A stretch of DNA of 64,000 bases from Desulfosporosinus acididurans (lineage in GTDB: Bacteria > Bacillota > Desulfitobacteriia > Desulfitobacteriales > Desulfitobacteriaceae): assembly GCF_001029285.1 (NCBI RefSeq), contig NZ_LDZY01000001.1, forward strand, positions 186,001 to 250,000, written 5' to 3'. A model generated the notes under the pieces. It was not told where the DNA came from. It was given only the letters and a program-made list of their open reading frames with translations, and made no database searches. Both the position numbers and the translations under genes were made by a program. Below are positions 8,428 to 15,515 of this stretch, piece by piece (position 1 is the first letter of the stretch; every line of letters begins with the position of its first letter).

Positions 8428-8469
8428 AGCCTGAGAATAATGGATAAAATTAAAAAGGAGTTGACCGTC

Positions 8470-9672
8470 ATGCAATTTAATACCATTGAAGAAGCCATAG
8501 AAGATATCCTTCAAGGAAAAATGATCGTCATGGTCGACGATGAAGATCGGGAAAACGAAGGAGACTTAGTTATGGCCGCTGAGTTAGCAACTCCCGAAGC
8601 CATCAATTTTATGGCAACCTTCGGACGAGGTCTGATTTGTGTTCCTATGACAAAGACGCGTATTCAAGCCTTAAAGCTTGAACCCATGGTTACTCATAAT
8701 ACTGACCCTCATGGAACTGCTTTTACAGTCAGTGTGGACGCCTCGGATAGTTCAACGGGAATTTCCGCCTTTGAACGTGCTCATACGGTAAAAGTTCTTA
8801 TGAATCCCGCCAGTACCCCAGAGGATTTGCATCGTCCCGGCCACATCTTCCCCCTTCAAGCTCAGGAAGGCGGAGTATTGGTACGGGCAGGCCATACCGA
8901 AGGTGCTGTAGATTTAGCTCGTCTTGCCGGATTAAAGCCTGCAGGGGTTATCTGTGAGATCATGAACGAAAATGGAACGATGGCTCGAATCCCTGATTTA
9001 CAACTTTTTGTAGAGAAACACAACCTAAAAATTGTTACTCTTAAAGACCTTATCGCATATCGACGTCAATCCGAGAAACTTATTGAAAGAGGAGAAACTA
9101 TCCACCTCCCCACAGACTTTGGTGACTTTCGTGCCGTCGGTTACTTGAGTGTCATCGATAAAAAAGAACATATAGCTCTCGTTAAAGGGAACGTTGATGA
9201 CGGAAATCCTGTTCTTGTCAGGGTACATTCGGAATGTCTTACGGGTGATGTATTCCATTCCCGCCGTTGCGACTGCGGCGATCAACTTGCAGCGGCATTA
9301 GAAGAAATTGAACGCGAAGGCCGCGGCGTTTTGCTTTATATGAGGCAGGAAGGCCGTGGGATTGGTCTTCTTAACAAGCTCAAGGCCTATAAGCTTCAAG
9401 AGGAAGGCAAAGACACCGTTGAAGCAAATCTAGCTTTAGGATTCCCTGAAGACTTGCGCGATTATGGAGTAGGCGCCCAAATATTAGCAGATCTCGGTAT
9501 TTCCAAGGTCCGTTTAATGACGAACAATCCAAGAAAAATAGTTGGCCTTGAAGGTTACGGTTTAAAGGTCGCCGAACGGGTTCCCGTTGAAATACCTTCC
9601 AAACCTGAAAATCTAAAGTATCTCTGTACTAAGAAAACAAAATTAGGTCATTATTTATCAGCCATTCACTAA
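8470..9672 (+). CDS. ribBA: Bifunctional 3,4-DHBP synthase / GTP cyclohydrolase II
   Basis: The N-terminal RibB domain makes 3,4-dihydroxy-2-butanone 4-phosphate from ribulose 5-phosphate: [10 protein letters not shown] and the later [10 protein letters not shown] contain active-site acids and histidine. The C-terminal RibA domain opens the GTP ring: zinc cysteines in [20 protein letters not shown], then [11 protein letters not shown]. The ATG at 8470 is preceded by AAAAAGGAG with a 9-base spacer; the in-frame ATG at 8440 has no such site. With 400 residues it is a complete fused enzyme, so one gene supplies both branches of the pathway. Confidence 0.96.
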   Translation: MQFNTIEEAIEDILQGKMIVMVDDEDRENEGDLVMAAELATPEAINFMATFGRGLICVPMTKTRIQALKLEPMVTHNTDPHGTAFTVSVDASDSSTGISAFERAHTVKVLMNPASTPEDLHRPGHIFPLQAQEGGVLVRAGHTEGAVDLARLAGLKPAGVICEIMNENGTMARIPDLQLFVEKHNLKIVTLKDLIAYRRQSEKLIERGETIHLPTDFGDFRAVGYLSVIDKKEHIALVKGNVDDGNPVLVRVHSECLTGDVFHSRRCDCGDQLAAALEEIEREGRGVLLYMRQEGRGIGLLNKLKAYKLQEEGKDTVEANLALGFPEDLRDYGVGAQILADLGISKVRLMTNNPRKIVGLEGYGLKVAERVPVEIPSKPENLKYLCTKKTKLGHYLSAIH

Positions 9673-9722
9673 CATCTATGGTTCTAAAAACTGCTCAAAA
9701 AGAAAGGGTGTTTAATAACATT

Positions 9723-10187
9723 ATGAAAACCTTCGAAGGAAAACTGCTAGCTCAAGAATTGAAAGTCGGAATTGTGGCAGCTCGATTTAATGAATTTATT
9801 ACGAGCAAGCTGGTCAGCGGTGCCTTAGATGCTTTAAAACGTCACGGTGCTCTTGAAGAGAATATAGAATTAGCCTGGGTTCCGGGAGCCTTTGAAATTC
9901 CACTTGTCGCCCAAACAATGGCCAATTCTAAACAATACGATGCTGTTATCTGCCTTGGTGCAGTTATTCGCGGGGCTACTCCCCATTTTGATCTAGTCAG
10001 TAACGAAGTTAGCAAAGGAATTGCACAAGTCGGATTACAAAGCGGAATTCCGGTTATTTTTGGAGTTTTGTCAACAGACAGCATAGAACAAGCTATTGAA
10101 CGTGCAGGAACAAAAGCCGGCAACAAAGGTTTTGATGCTGCGATGACAGCCATAGAAACTGCCAATCTTCTGAAGTCTTTTAAGTGA
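9723..10187 (+). CDS. ribH: 6,7-dimethyl-8-ribityllumazine synthase
   Basis: Condenses the RibD product (after dephosphorylation) with 3,4-DHBP to form lumazine; the protein normally assembles into a 60-mer shell. The family motifs [30 protein letters not shown] and [21 protein letters not shown] are intact. I placed the start at 9723 (MKTFEGKL) because it matches the usual N-terminus and gives the standard 154 residues; a longer frame from 9678 has no support. The AAAGGG site lies somewhat far, 14 bases upstream. Last gene of the operon. A palindromic repeat overlaps the stop codon. Confidence 0.95.
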   Translation: MKTFEGKLLAQELKVGIVAARFNEFITSKLVSGALDALKRHGALEENIELAWVPGAFEIPLVAQTMANSKQYDAVICLGAVIRGATPHFDLVSNEVSKGIAQVGLQSGIPVIFGVLSTDSIEQAIERAGTKAGNKGFDAAMTAIETANLLKSFK

Positions 10188-10210
10188 ACCAGTTCAGCTA
10201 AAGCTGAACA
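10183..10210. repeat. 28-nt dispersed palindromic repeat, copy 2
   Basis: Same unit as 5636-5663 (26 of 28 bases identical), containing GTTCAGCTAAAGCTGAAC at 10192-10209. It begins within the ribH stop codon region and could act as part of the operon's 3' end. Confidence 0.8.
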
Positions 10211-10345
10211 TCGGGGCTTCGTTGACGAAAGTGTCCTGTAGACACTTTCGCCGAAAGCGCCAAGTCCATAACAAATACTATCGCGCTGAAGGATGGAGAA
10301 GTAAGAGCCATCCGCATGGGAAAACGCCGGCAAGTTATCCTTAGT
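10211..10345. other. Structured intergenic region after ribH (candidate ncRNA or dispersed element)
   Basis: GC-richer than typical intergenic DNA here. It contains a perfect 9-bp hairpin GAAAGTGTC / GACACTTTC (around 10228-10250), the words ACTTGGCGC and CAACGAAG on the minus strand, and a GGATGG / CCATCC pair at about 10290-10315. The minus-strand words recur in the intergenic region at 11725-11815. There is no credible coding frame with a ribosome binding site; a long antisense frame that crosses it also crosses ribH and is rejected. Strand and function are unknown. Confidence 0.4.
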
Positions 10346-10449
10346 AAGATATGGATGATTGTCCACTAAAAATTCCTTGTCAAATATGTCATTCTTAATT
10401 AAACTCAAAAAGAAGCATCATGACTAGTTTTGACAAGGAGTTGAGTGCC

Positions 10450-11070
10450 ATGTCTTTAAAAGACAACGCTATTATAGATGAAACGTCAATGCTTGAGGCA
10501 GCGCGCTCAGGAAATAAAGAAGCATTAAATCAAATCATTGAGTACTACGAACCGGAAGTTCGAATTATTGCCTGTAAATATTTTCTGCCCAGGGCAGATT
10601 ATGATGATCTTATCCAAGAGGGACGGATAGCGATATACAGAGCGGTTTTATCATATGACGACCATTTAAATATTCCTTTCCTTCATTTCTTAAGGATGGT
10701 CATAAAGCGCAAATTAATTGATAGTATTCGAAAATATACTCGTAATAAACATGTCAATCTGAACAATGCTTATTCCCTCAACAACGCTATTTCTGAATCT
10801 GAGGAAACGAGTTTTATCTCCCTTCTGCCTAATGCCGAAGACCCAGCCACAACCGTTATTGCTAACGAAGAAGCTCGTTCAATTATTAACGATATAAATC
10901 GTGATCTCTCCAATCTTGAGCGAATTGTCTTTGAACATTACTTTCTTCAAGGATTTAAGCAGCGAGAATTGTCCGAACAGCTGGGGCTTCATCCCAAATC
11001 TTTGGACAATGCTATCCAACGTATTAGACGAAAAACAGTCCTCTATCGTTCTCGGCAAATAGCTGGTTAA
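10450..11070 (+). CDS. SigH-like sigma-70 family RNA polymerase sigma factor
   Basis: Sigma factor resembling sporulation sigma-H. Region 2 is visible as ADYDDLIQEGRIAIYRAVLSYDD then FLHFLRMVIKRKLIDSIRKYTRNKH, and region 4 as LSNLERIVFEHYFLQGFKQRELSEQLGLHPKSLDNAIQRIRRK, close to the SigH pattern of KSLDNALQRVKRK. The ATG at 10450 has a GACAAGGAG site; an in-frame ATG at 10420 lacks one. Length is 206 residues. It is probably a paralogue, since canonical sigH normally sits elsewhere near the rplK/secE cluster. It is closely followed by a membrane protein gene (27 bp gap), so a paired function is possible. Confidence 0.85.
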   Translation: MSLKDNAIIDETSMLEAARSGNKEALNQIIEYYEPEVRIIACKYFLPRADYDDLIQEGRIAIYRAVLSYDDHLNIPFLHFLRMVIKRKLIDSIRKYTRNKHVNLNNAYSLNNAISESEETSFISLLPNAEDPATTVIANEEARSIINDINRDLSNLERIVFEHYFLQGFKQRELSEQLGLHPKSLDNAIQRIRRKTVLYRSRQIAG

Positions 11071-11097
11071 ATTTCAACCATGCGGAGGAGTTTCTTG

Positions 11098-11628
11098 ATG
11101 CTTTCCTTTTCCAGTTTCGTTTTCTCCTGTCGAATGCGCCTTTCAAAATTTAAAGATCATAAATTAGCTGTTAGTTTAAGTATTTTAATCTTAATTTCAG
11201 CAGTTATCTTAGGGCCGCCTCTTTATGAGGAGAGTTGGCTCGACCCTTTTTCCACACTCGGTCTGTCTAATCGCGAGCTTCACCCACATGCAATCACAAT
11301 GCTTGGCATGCTTTATGCAAACGATCCATATCATCCCTATTATTACACGAACCAAAAGGAGATAAGTGTTTTTATACACGAACTGCAACAAGCCACTCCC
11401 ATTACCGTATCTCAGATTCCTAAGGATTTGAAGAAACAGCCGGTAGAGTTTTTCGCCTTACATCGTTCTTCTTCTAAATTTCATTCAGAAGAGGATTATG
11501 CACTGCAATACTACCCTCAAAAAGGAATTGTTCGTTTTGAGAATCAATTATTTAAAATTAATGATGCCGCAATCAATTTGCTAACGCAATTTGTCAAGGA
11601 CAAGACTCCCGGCTGGTGGAAATCCTAA
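11098..11628 (+). CDS. Membrane-anchored protein of unknown function downstream of a sigma factor
   Basis: I do not recognise a domain. The start at 11098 (MLSFSSF) is chosen because GGAGGAG lies 7 bases upstream. After a short basic N-terminus there is one hydrophobic segment (about residues 22-41, LAVSLSILILISAVILGPPL), then a soluble part of about 135 residues with several aromatic residues (NDPYHPYYYTN, WLDP, GWWKS at the end), probably outside the membrane. It lies 27 bp after the SigH-like gene on the same strand and ends at a strong terminator, so the two are one operon. A role as a regulator of the sigma factor is conceivable but not shown. Confidence 0.75.
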   Translation: MLSFSSFVFSCRMRLSKFKDHKLAVSLSILILISAVILGPPLYEESWLDPFSTLGLSNRELHPHAITMLGMLYANDPYHPYYYTNQKEISVFIHELQQATPITVSQIPKDLKKQPVEFFALHRSSSKFHSEEDYALQYYPQKGIVRFENQLFKINDAAINLLTQFVKDKTPGWWKS

Positions 11629-11679
11629 AGTGACATGACAAACAAACTCTTGAAATACTCTCTAATTCATAATAAAATT

Positions 11680-11719
11680 GGGCTGTAACAAACTGGTAAG
11701 TTTTGTTACAGCCCTTCTT
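11680..11719. terminator. Strong, possibly bidirectional terminator
   Basis: GGGCTGTAACAAA (11680-11692) pairs perfectly with TTTGTTACAGCCC (11702-11714), followed by TTCTT on the plus strand and AATTTTATT on the minus strand. It separates the sigma factor operon from the convergent coat-protein genes. Confidence 0.85.
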
Positions 11720-11724
11720 ATACT

Positions 11725-11815
11725 GTCAGAAAGTATAACTTCGTTGCATACTTTCCTCCTGCAAAAGTGCAACTAACCTGCTGCCTGCGCCAGAGGCTTG
11801 GCGCCAGCCAAGTTT
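11725..11815. other. Second structured intergenic region sharing words with 10211-10345
   Basis: The minus strand reads ACTTGGC, then GGCGC words, then GAAAGTATGCAACGAAGTTATACTTTC. This includes a GAAAGTAT / ATACTTTC hairpin enclosing CAACGAAG and a CTTGGCGCCAGCCAAG self-complementary stretch near 11792-11807. The order ACTTGGC-GGCGC-GAAAGT-CAACGAAG resembles the region after ribH. It has no coding frame and may be a member of a dispersed structured-repeat family. Confidence 0.35.
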
Positions 11816-11832
11816 TCTTTACATACGCTCGT

Positions 11833-12030
11833 TTAGGCAATGCCACCATTTTGATTAATTAATTTGCTCGCCTTACTATGTGCATTGGTGGCTTCGTTCG
11901 CTAAACGTAAGTAGATATTTCTTAGATCGCCGTGATGAGCCCGAGTTGCTAAGGTCATATAACCCATGGCAGCACTTGCGGCATCTTTTTCATAATCATA
12001 AAGCATATCTAAATCAGTAAAGTCGCTCAT
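11833..12030 (-). CDS. CotF-like spore coat family small protein
   Basis: A 65-residue helical protein (LDMLYDYEKDAASAAMGYMTLATRAHHGDLRNIYLRLANEATNAHSKASKLI) resembling the second half of the Coat_F/ferritin-like four-helix domain, with the typical spacing of YxxEK and the N/R-LYL-like helix. The ATG follows AAAGGGGGAATTAG. It is encoded 15 bp after the 69-residue protein at 12046-12255, and the two together look like a split Coat_F domain made as two chains. Localisation to the spore coat is inferred from family only. Confidence 0.65.
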   Translation of the reverse strand: MSDFTDLDMLYDYEKDAASAAMGYMTLATRAHHGDLRNIYLRLANEATNAHSKASKLINQNGGIA

Positions 12031-12045
12031 TCTAATTCCCCCTTT

Positions 12046-12255
12046 CTATTGAATTTCGTTAAGTCCCTTCTTAAAGTATCCTATAACGTCTTCCAAACCT
12101 TTGGCCTGCTCTTTAAAAAATCCTTTTACAGCAGGATCTTTGGCCATTTCATGGTACATTAGGCACTTTTTCATGGCTGTTTCGTTTTCGATGATACTTC
12201 GAGTCAGCATTCCTTGATCTAGAAGTTTTTTTGTTTCCATCTCATTGAGTTGCAT
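12046..12255 (-). CDS. Small CotF-like helical protein, partner of the downstream gene
   Basis: 69 residues from the ATG at 12255, which follows GGAGGGACC; a longer frame to 12300 lacks a site. The sequence ETKKLLDQGMLTRSIIENETAMKKCLMYHEMAKDPAVKGFFKEQAKGLEDVIGYFKKGL is amphipathic helix throughout, like the N-terminal half of Coat_F/rubrerythrin-like proteins, but without a clear metal-binding ExxH pair. It is in an operon with the 65-residue protein. Function in the coat or in stress is not proven. Confidence 0.6.
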   Translation of the reverse strand: MQLNEMETKKLLDQGMLTRSIIENETAMKKCLMYHEMAKDPAVKGFFKEQAKGLEDVIGYFKKGLNEIQ

Positions 12256-12437
12256 TTTTGGTCCCTCCTTTTTGGAACTTAATCCATATAACAGTTTCAT
12301 GATTTGTAAAATCGCTAAAAATTATTCACAAAATCAAAACTTCTTCTTTAAATAACTGGGTGAACACCCATGACGCTGTACTTTTTCTTGAAGAGATGTT
12401 TTAGTTCACTATCTAAATAGAAGGGTGGCTTCAAAAT

Positions 12438-12980
12438 TTGGAAATGCCGGACTTTAAACGTGTAATCCGCGGCTATGAACCGGAAGCTGTCGATCAAGCC
12501 TGGGCCGAAACAGATCGTCAATTATCCGAAGCAAATGCCGCTAATAAAGAACTTCGTTTGCAAATTAATAACCTGCGGGAGCAAAATACAGAATGGGGAA
12601 ATCGCCTTAAAAGCTACGAAACGATGGAAAGCGACTTAAGAGACGCTTTACTGAGTGCCCAAAGAGCAGCTAATCAGATTCGCGAAGAAGCCAATCAAAA
12701 GGCTGAAACTTTGAGTAAATCGGCACGAGATGAAAGTGACGCCATCATCGCCGAAGCGAACCGTCTTGCAGAAGAAAGGAAAACAGAAATAGAGGCAGAC
12801 CTCATCGAAAAAAAACAAGAGATTTTTAAACTGCAAGAAGAAATTCAAGTATTAATCATTAAAAGAGATAAACTCCGAAATCTTGTTGAAAAAAGCCTTC
12901 AACATTTCGAAATTATTCAAAACTTATTAGGTGATCCTTCCAAAATTCAAACTTTATTGCAGCAGGAGAAAGGCTCTTGA
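12438..12980 (+). CDS. DivIVA-like coiled-coil protein
   Basis: The N-terminus PDFKRVIRGYEPEAVDQAW carries the DivIVA/GpsB-type lipid-binding segment (F then RGY-EVD-like pattern). It is followed by about 110 residues of coiled coil (ANAANKELRLQINNLREQN through EERKTEIEADLIEKKQEIFKLQEEIQVL). The length of 180 residues fits DivIVA-like division or polar targeting proteins. The likely start is TTG at 12438 with AAGGGTGG upstream, or ATG at 12444. It stands alone, and its stop codon is inside the stem of its own terminator. It could be DivIVA itself or a paralogue; the main divIVA usually sits after ylmH near ileS. Confidence 0.75.
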   Translation: MEMPDFKRVIRGYEPEAVDQAWAETDRQLSEANAANKELRLQINNLREQNTEWGNRLKSYETMESDLRDALLSAQRAANQIREEANQKAETLSKSARDESDAIIAEANRLAEERKTEIEADLIEKKQEIFKLQEEIQVLIIKRDKLRNLVEKSLQHFEIIQNLLGDPSKIQTLLQQEKGS

Positions 12981-12999
12981 ACCAGTTCAAGAGCCTTTT
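12972..12999. terminator. Terminator of the DivIVA-like gene
   Basis: GGCTCTTGAA (12972-12981) and TTCAAGAGCC (12986-12995) form a perfect 10-bp stem with loop CCAG, followed by TTTTCT. The TGA stop codon lies in the stem. Confidence 0.9.
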
Positions 13000-13061
13000 C
13001 TCGTACTATCAGTATAATCCTATCCTTCGGTTAAATGCTTTCGATAGAATAAGTATAGTTG

Positions 13062-14828
13062 TTACAACCGTAATCCATACTTATTCCAACGCTCATCAAC
13101 TAATTTGATTGTAGCCTCATTGGGAAGGACTTCACCAGGATAATCCGGCTTCATTCGAGCATCTACTAAAATGGGACCATGATAAATAAGACGATGTTGC
13201 CTTATTTCTGTTGCAGCATAAATATCGTGAGCCGGATCAAAACGAGTAAAAACTTGCCATAAAAATCCTGTAACGTCGAGAGCTAAATCAAGGTCATCAA
13301 CTAAGACTATGAAGGGCCAGTTCTTAAAAGGTTCATCTTCGAGATGAGCCAAAACATCCTTAGCCAATTCTGGTGTATCTTTAAACGACAGCGACTCTAA
13401 AATTAAGCAACCGGCACAAAATGGTCTTATGCGGGACACTCCAGGCAGCTTTCCGGCGTCAAATTGTCGAGGCAAATCTCGTTTTGCATTCCCTACACCA
13501 AGCATAATTGCTTTACTGCCATGGTTTAGTCTACGCCCAGTATAATCTAGAGTATCCATGGAAGTTTCACTTAAAATCATAAGATCAGATTCCGGTTCAA
13601 AGCGAGCAAGGACGGTTTCAAATAAAAATTTAAAATTCTGCAGATCCAGTTGAACATCTGTTAAGATCAGGAATTTCGTTAAGGTTAACTGCCCTTCTCC
13701 AAGAATTCTAAAGGCGTGAGCCAACGCTTCACGGCGATAACTTTCTCGAACAATAGCAGCAGCCAAAGCATGGAAACCTGTCTCTGCATAAGTCCAAAGT
13801 GCCTTTACTCCAGTCATTACCATCGGAAACATTGGGGATAAGAGAGACTGTAGATATTCTCCAATGAAATAATCTTCTTGACGGGGTTTACCAACTACAG
13901 TTGCGGGATAAATGGCATCTCGTCTATGATAGATTGTCTGAACACTGAAAACGGGAAAATCGTGTGTTAACGAATAATATCCATAATGATCTCCGAAAGG
14001 TCCCTCAGGCCTGCGTACAAAGGGAGAAACCTTACCGCAAATGGCAAACTCTGCTTCTGCGATAAGCGGGTGAGGATGAGAAGGAATATTAACTCGAGAG
14101 AGTTTTTCTCCCATTAAAAAAGAGGCAAAAATTAACTCAGGCAGCATTTCAGGAAGCGGCGCTATAGCAGCAAGGATCAAAGCCGGCGGGCCTCCTAAAA
14201 AAAGAGTTGTAGGAAGGTCTTGTTCAAGCCGTTCTGCTTCATAGTAATGAAACCCTCCTCCTTTATGTATTTGCCAGTGGATCCCTGTCTCTTGATGATT
14301 GTATATCTGGATTCGATACATACCAAGATTATGTTCTTTCGTCACAGGATGCTCAGTATAAACCAAAGGCAAGGTCACAAAAGGACCGCCATCTTCGGGC
14401 CAGCTCGTCAATACAGGAAGACGAGTTAAATCAACGGACTTCTCCTGAATTTCAAGAACAGGTGCTTTCCCTGGGGTTATAGAACGCAGACCACTTTTGA
14501 CCAGGGACATAATCCACTCTTTTTCCTGCCAAAGCAGCGACGGTTTTGGCGGAAGCAGGCGATCTAGAGCAGCCACCGCTCTCTGAACAGTTTCTTCCGG
14601 CTTTGGGCCAACAGCTAAATCAACTCTCTGACGTGTACCAAATAAATTAGTCACAACAGGAAATTGGCTGCCTTTAACTCGCTTGAATAATAAGGCTGGC
14701 CCTTCCGCTTGAATAACTCGGCGGTGAATTTCAGCGAGCTCGAGGTATGGGTCAACTTCAGCTTCAATTTCTATGATTTGCTTTTCCTGTTTAAGAGTCG
14801 TGATAAACTCACGCAAATTGGTATGCAT
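13062..14828 (-). CDS. UbiD family prenylated-FMN decarboxylase
   Basis: Enzyme of the UbiD superfamily, which uses prenylated FMN made by a UbiX-type transferase for reversible decarboxylation of aromatic or unsaturated acids. Family motifs seen are NLGMYRIQIYNHQETGIHWQIHKGGG (near residue 166) and RRPEGPFGDHYGYYSL (near residue 271), which carry the metal- and cofactor-binding E/R residues. At 588 residues it is longer than E. coli UbiD (about 497) and within the range of menaquinone-pathway and phenolic acid decarboxylases. The ATG follows AGAAGGTG. The upstream gene looks like LpdD, which favours a hydroxybenzoate/gallate-type decarboxylase over a menaquinone enzyme. No ubiX is seen nearby. 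Confidence 0.88.
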   Translation of the reverse strand: MHTNLREFITTLKQEKQIIEIEAEVDPYLELAEIHRRVIQAEGPALLFKRVKGSQFPVVTNLFGTRQRVDLAVGPKPEETVQRAVAALDRLLPPKPSLLWQEKEWIMSLVKSGLRSITPGKAPVLEIQEKSVDLTRLPVLTSWPEDGGPFVTLPLVYTEHPVTKEHNLGMYRIQIYNHQETGIHWQIHKGGGFHYYEAERLEQDLPTTLFLGGPPALILAAIAPLPEMLPELIFASFLMGEKLSRVNIPSHPHPLIAEAEFAICGKVSPFVRRPEGPFGDHYGYYSLTHDFPVFSVQTIYHRRDAIYPATVVGKPRQEDYFIGEYLQSLLSPMFPMVMTGVKALWTYAETGFHALAAAIVRESYRREALAHAFRILGEGQLTLTKFLILTDVQLDLQNFKFLFETVLARFEPESDLMILSETSMDTLDYTGRRLNHGSKAIMLGVGNAKRDLPRQFDAGKLPGVSRIRPFCAGCLILESLSFKDTPELAKDVLAHLEDEPFKNWPFIVLVDDLDLALDVTGFLWQVFTRFDPAHDIYAATEIRQHRLIYHGPILVDARMKPDYPGEVLPNEATIKLVDERWNKYGLRL

Positions 14829-14865
14829 AAAACACCTTCTTCAATAGTATCATTGGAGCTATGGT

Positions 14866-15291
14866 TTAGTTACAACGAGAAATCTCGGAAATTCTATTTA
14901 TTTTCAGGAAATTTAAAACAGTTTGAGTGAGGTTGTTACAATTTTGTAAAATTTGGCCTAATTCTTGAGAATTTAAGTGATCCGAATGAATACCTGAAGT
15001 GATGGTCACAGGAAACAAAATTTCCTGTGCAAGTGCTTCTGCCATAGTTCGGGCAACTTCTACATCTTTATGCCCAGGTACCGGTATAATATAGACATCC
15101 GAACTCCACCCCTCTCCTTGCAAACTTGGACGAGGCAGAGCCAGTACAACCCCACCAACATGAGGTTTTTCTCCTCCTGTTAAAAGGCCTTGCAGACCGT
15201 TGCCTGTATCAATAAGAGTTAGCCGTACTTGACAGCGTCCCACTCCTTCTTGCCACTGATATGACATTAACTCTGAATGTTGATCGAGCAT
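14866..15291 (-). CDS. LpdD-like partner of UbiD decarboxylase
   Basis: 141-residue protein encoded 37 bp upstream of the UbiD gene on the same strand. Motifs GGEKPHVGGVVLALPRPSL, VYIIPVPGHKDVEVARTMAEALAQE and VTITSGIHSDHL resemble what I recall of LpdD/VdcD-type proteins that accompany gallate and hydroxybenzoate decarboxylases and are described as prenylated-flavin chaperones. The call is from pattern memory and gene neighbourhood, so it is moderately sure. The start at 15291 has AGGTGGGG upstream; a start at 15267 is possible. Confidence 0.65.
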   Translation of the reverse strand: MLDQHSELMSYQWQEGVGRCQVRLTLIDTGNGLQGLLTGGEKPHVGGVVLALPRPSLQGEGWSSDVYIIPVPGHKDVEVARTMAEALAQEILFPVTITSGIHSDHLNSQELGQILQNCNNLTQTVLNFLKINRISEISRCN

Positions 15292-15435
15292 TATCGAACA
15301 TCCCCACCTTTCTGTTTAACACCTATTCCGCTTTATTATACATTTTGGACTTAATTATAGACAAGTTTTTAAAAGTAAGTCCGAAGGCCATAAACATCAG
15401 TCGATTCTTTTTAGCCTCGCCTGAAAGGTATAAAG

Positions 15436-15481
15436 AAACCTTCAGCTTCCGCTTTTTTGACGAAGCGGAAACCAAAGGTTT
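15436..15481 (-). terminator. Terminator of dnaJ-clpB
   Basis: Compound hairpin: outer AAACCTT (15436-15442) / AAGGTTT (15475-15481), inner TTCCGCTT (15447-15454) / AAGCGGAA (15463-15470). On the minus strand it is followed by CTTTAT, about 35 bp after the clpB stop codon. Confidence 0.7.
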
Positions 15482-15515
15482 ATCGATATCTAAATAGAGT
15501 GGTTAAGGTTTAAGT

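Noticed and set aside
9842-10408. 188-residue minus-strand frame across ribH and the intergenic repeat
   Set aside because: Antisense to ribH, a firm gene; contains the palindromic repeat; no ribosome binding site.
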